From assembly GCA_951812755.1 (NCBI GenBank), contig OX638329.1, positions 3,356,522-3,420,521 on the forward strand: a stretch of 64,000 bases of DNA. Direction: 5' to 3'. Shown piece after piece: positions 62,162-64,000 of this stretch (its first letter is position 1; each line of letters starts with the position of its first letter). The translations under genes were made by a program, and so were the position numbers. This stretch comes from an uncultured Latescibacterota bacterium. GTDB taxonomy: Bacteria > Latescibacterota > UBA2968. Under the pieces are notes generated by a model. That model did not search any database and had not been told where the DNA came from. It worked only from the letters and a program-made list of their open reading frames with translations.

Positions 62162-64000
62162 TCACCTAAGTTCTACGCATATATCTACAAAATGGATAAC
62201 GCCAGTGAATTCAAAAGGTGAAACGCCCGCGATGGGTGAATGTCGGTTGCGACCGACTTCTACACCGCGCATCTTTGACCTGCGTGTGGCGTCTGGAATT
62301 TGGATCGAACCGATTGTCTCGCCATCTTCCGTGAGAGTGATGGTTCCTGTGCCATCGTCGGCTGGTTTGAACGCAGCGCCCACGGTAATACGACCATTGG
62401 GTAGCGTCGTTGTGGAACGACCCGAGATTGTTTGACCCAGCGCGTTATACACAAAGCACAGTGTGCCATTCTGTATGAATAAAGAAAATCCATCAAGGGA
62501 TTTTCCCTGGGCATAGATGACGCCTTCGGTTTCTGGCAGGATCTCAACTTCGGCAGTTAATGACCAGTTTCCCTGTTCCAGTGCGGGCGATTGTTTTGAT
62601 GCAATGCGAGCCATTGGCGGAACAAAATGATACGTCAGCGAATCGGGTTCCGCAGTGGTGGGGCGCGGTGGCAGCCCAGAGCGCAGAGGCAAGACGCCAT
62701 AGCGTCCGGCTTCTACCCACCATCTATCAATCAGCTTTTTCAGTTGATCTGGCTCGGTCTTTGCGAGGTTATTGGATTGCGAGAAATCTTCATCGAGATA
62801 ATACAATTCCCATTCGTCATCATTGTAATCGTCGTCTGGGTCGTGTCTGGTAACGGCCATCCAGCCGTCGAGCCAGAGCGCACGGTTGCCCATCATTTCA
62901 AAATACTGAACAGGTTTTTGCGTAGGGCAATCTCTGTCGTCAAAAGTGTAGGCCATGCTCGTTCCCGTAATAGGCATCTGATCGTATCCACGGTAGCACG
63001 ACCGAGGTTGTAAATTGAGTACTTCAAGTATTGTTGGTGTGAGATCTGAAACGAAGTGGAACTGTCCCCTTACACCGCCAGCATCTTTTATAGCTGGGGG
63101 ATAGTGAATGATCATCGGCACGCGTACACCGCCCGCATGTGTATCCTGCTTGTACCATGGCAAGGGTGTGTTGCCCACCTGAGCCCAACCCCAGGGGATA
63201 TCGGTGTAGCTGTGCGGGCTCCCGATGTCATCCAGTTTTTCTTGTATGGCATCGAAATCTTCTTCTGGTAAAGCGCGACCGGTTTTCCCGCCTACGGTCT
63301 GCCCATTGTTTGCGGCATTGCGCAGGGGACTTGGACCAATGTTCATAACACCGTAAGGACCACCGTTTTGGCTGGTGCCGTTATCGGCGGTGAGTACCAG
63401 GAGTGTATTATCCAGTTGATCAATAGCGCGCAGATGTTCGATCAGTCGTCCGATTTGTGCATCCGTATGCTCAAGGAAACCTGCCCATGTTTCCTGCAGC
63501 CGGCACACGAAATTCTTTTCATTCTGGCTCAGTGTTTCCCAGGGCTGTACGCCAGGATTCCTGGGTGGCAGGCGAGTGCCGTCAGGGATAATCCCAAGTT
63601 CGGTTTGCTTTTGAAAATAGCGCTCACGGATAACGTCCCACCCTTCGTCAAAACGACCTTTGTATTTATCGATGTATTCTTTTGGCGCTTGATGTGGGTT
63701 ATGCATAGCACCGGGCGCGAAGTACATGAAGAACGGTGTTTCGGGACGCATGGCCTTGAGGTCATTGACAAACTCGATGGCGTGATCTACCAGATCCTCT
63801 GTGAGGTGATAACCTTCTTCAGGCGTTTTTTGGGGCGATACAGGGTGGTTGTCATAGGTCAGTTCTGGATAAAACTGATCGGTTGCACCGGGTAAGAATC
63901 CGTAGAAGCGATCGAACCCGCGCTGTAATGGCCATTCTTCGCGAGATCCACCAGCTGAGTTTTGTGTACTGGGGTTGAGATGCCATTTGCCCAGGGCAAA
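62162..64000 (-). CDS. sulfatase (arylsulfatase type), 5' end beyond the window
   Basis: Type I sulfatase hydrolysing sulfate esters. The frame is open to the right edge, so the start and the CxPxR formylglycine site lie outside. About 612 residues are present. Seen: FALGKWHLNP at the very edge, the metal and core pattern (PFFMYFAPGAMHNPHQAPKE; LVLTADNGTSQNGG), then a helical and sheet C-terminal sulfatase part ending near YGVLPL, and after about residue 450 (counting from the edge) a beta-sandwich, LamG/concanavalin-like extension (EQGNWSLTAEVEILPETEGV). The extension may bind sugar. It heads the catabolic-looking operon that continues with NIPSNAP, ThDP and PhyH genes. Confidence 0.92.
   Translation of the reverse strand, partial: FALGKWHLNPSTQNSAGGSREEWPLQRGFDRFYGFLPGATDQFYPELTYDNHPVSPQKTPEEGYHLTEDLVDHAIEFVNDLKAMRPETPFFMYFAPGAMHNPHQAPKEYIDKYKGRFDEGWDVIRERYFQKQTELGIIPDGTRLPPRNPGVQPWETLSQNEKNFVCRLQETWAGFLEHTDAQIGRLIEHLRAIDQLDNTLLVLTADNGTSQNGGPYGVMNIGPSPLRNAANNGQTVGGKTGRALPEEDFDAIQEKLDDIGSPHSYTDIPWGWAQVGNTPLPWYKQDTHAGGVRVPMIIHYPPAIKDAGGVRGQFHFVSDLTPTILEVLNLQPRSCYRGYDQMPITGTSMAYTFDDRDCPTQKPVQYFEMMGNRALWLDGWMAVTRHDPDDDYNDDEWELYYLDEDFSQSNNLAKTEPDQLKKLIDRWWVEAGRYGVLPLRSGLPPRPTTAEPDSLTYHFVPPMARIASKQSPALEQGNWSLTAEVEILPETEGVIYAQGKSLDGFSLFIQNGTLCFVYNALGQTISGRSTTTLPNGRITVGAAFKPADDGTGTITLTEDGETIGSIQIPDATRRSKMRGVEVGRNRHSPIAGVSPFEFTGVIHFVDICVELR

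Overview
The window is one contiguous piece of a diderm bacterial chromosome, densely coded, with long same-strand operons joined by 4-base stop/start overlaps. Lipopolysaccharide export genes (lptA/B/C), a TonB-like protein, an RND adaptor and several predicted lipoproteins show an outer membrane. A GWxTD protein, a DUF5683-like protein, and a multi-LTD protein with a FlgD-like C-terminal tail recall the Fibrobacteres-Chlorobi-Bacteroidetes (FCB) neighbourhood. Together with the PhyH dioxygenases, NIPSNAP protein and sulfatase they suggest a candidate phylum such as Latescibacterota or Poribacteria. That placement is inference from gene content; no rRNA is present.

Layout. 1-5.4 kb (+): 3' part of pnp, then asnS and leuS, closed by a two-way terminator. 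5.4-8.6 kb: gcvT, an AT-rich leader with a good promoter driving a MerR/HTH_17 coiled-coil protein, a small coiled-coil membrane protein and a YfgM-like TPR protein. 8.9-23.9 kb (-): a large export operon reading fdhD, a possible tiny membrane ORF, an ABC ATPase, an ABC-2 permease fused to an M1-peptidase-like domain, an RND adaptor lipoprotein, an RND pump, a second RND pump fused to an ABC ATPase that is itself split by a membrane insert, and a second ABC-2 permease. 24-29 kb: an HU-like protein, a small conserved protein, a large LTD-repeat surface protein and an unrecognised protein. 29.4-36.2 kb (-): pyrG, lptC, lptA, lptB, a MOSC protein and rpoN, with gatC just upstream.

36.2-40.4 kb is an accessory island between gatC and pcrA. 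It holds an orphan Phd-type antitoxin behind a duplicated gatC 5' fragment, a two-gene cassette (DUF3696-type AAA ATPase plus a PLD/MIT_C-like protein) that resembles a phage-defence module, a decapitated PIN toxin gene with its intact upstream partner, and a palindromic MITE-like element. 40.4-50.2 kb (-) is a run of FN3/beta-propeller lipoprotein, DUF5683-like protein, GWxTD/TPR protein, two small coupled genes, ruvX, mltG and pcrA. 50.4-54 kb: a TonB-like gene (+), then CYTH, CHAD and ParA genes (-). 54-57 kb: a second palindromic repeat, an SDR, an orphan XRE antitoxin-like gene and an Rpn-like nuclease. 57-64 kb (-): a catabolic-looking operon of sulfatase (cut by the window edge), double NIPSNAP, ThDP enzyme, two PhyH dioxygenases and a double NTF2-like protein.

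How the parts work together. The 9-23 kb operon looks like one envelope export system combining two transporter energies, proton-driven RND and ATP-driven ABC, with no outer-membrane channel encoded beside it. The RND-ABC fusion with an interrupted nucleotide-binding domain is the strongest candidate for something undescribed. The ATPase + PLD-like pair in the island is the second.
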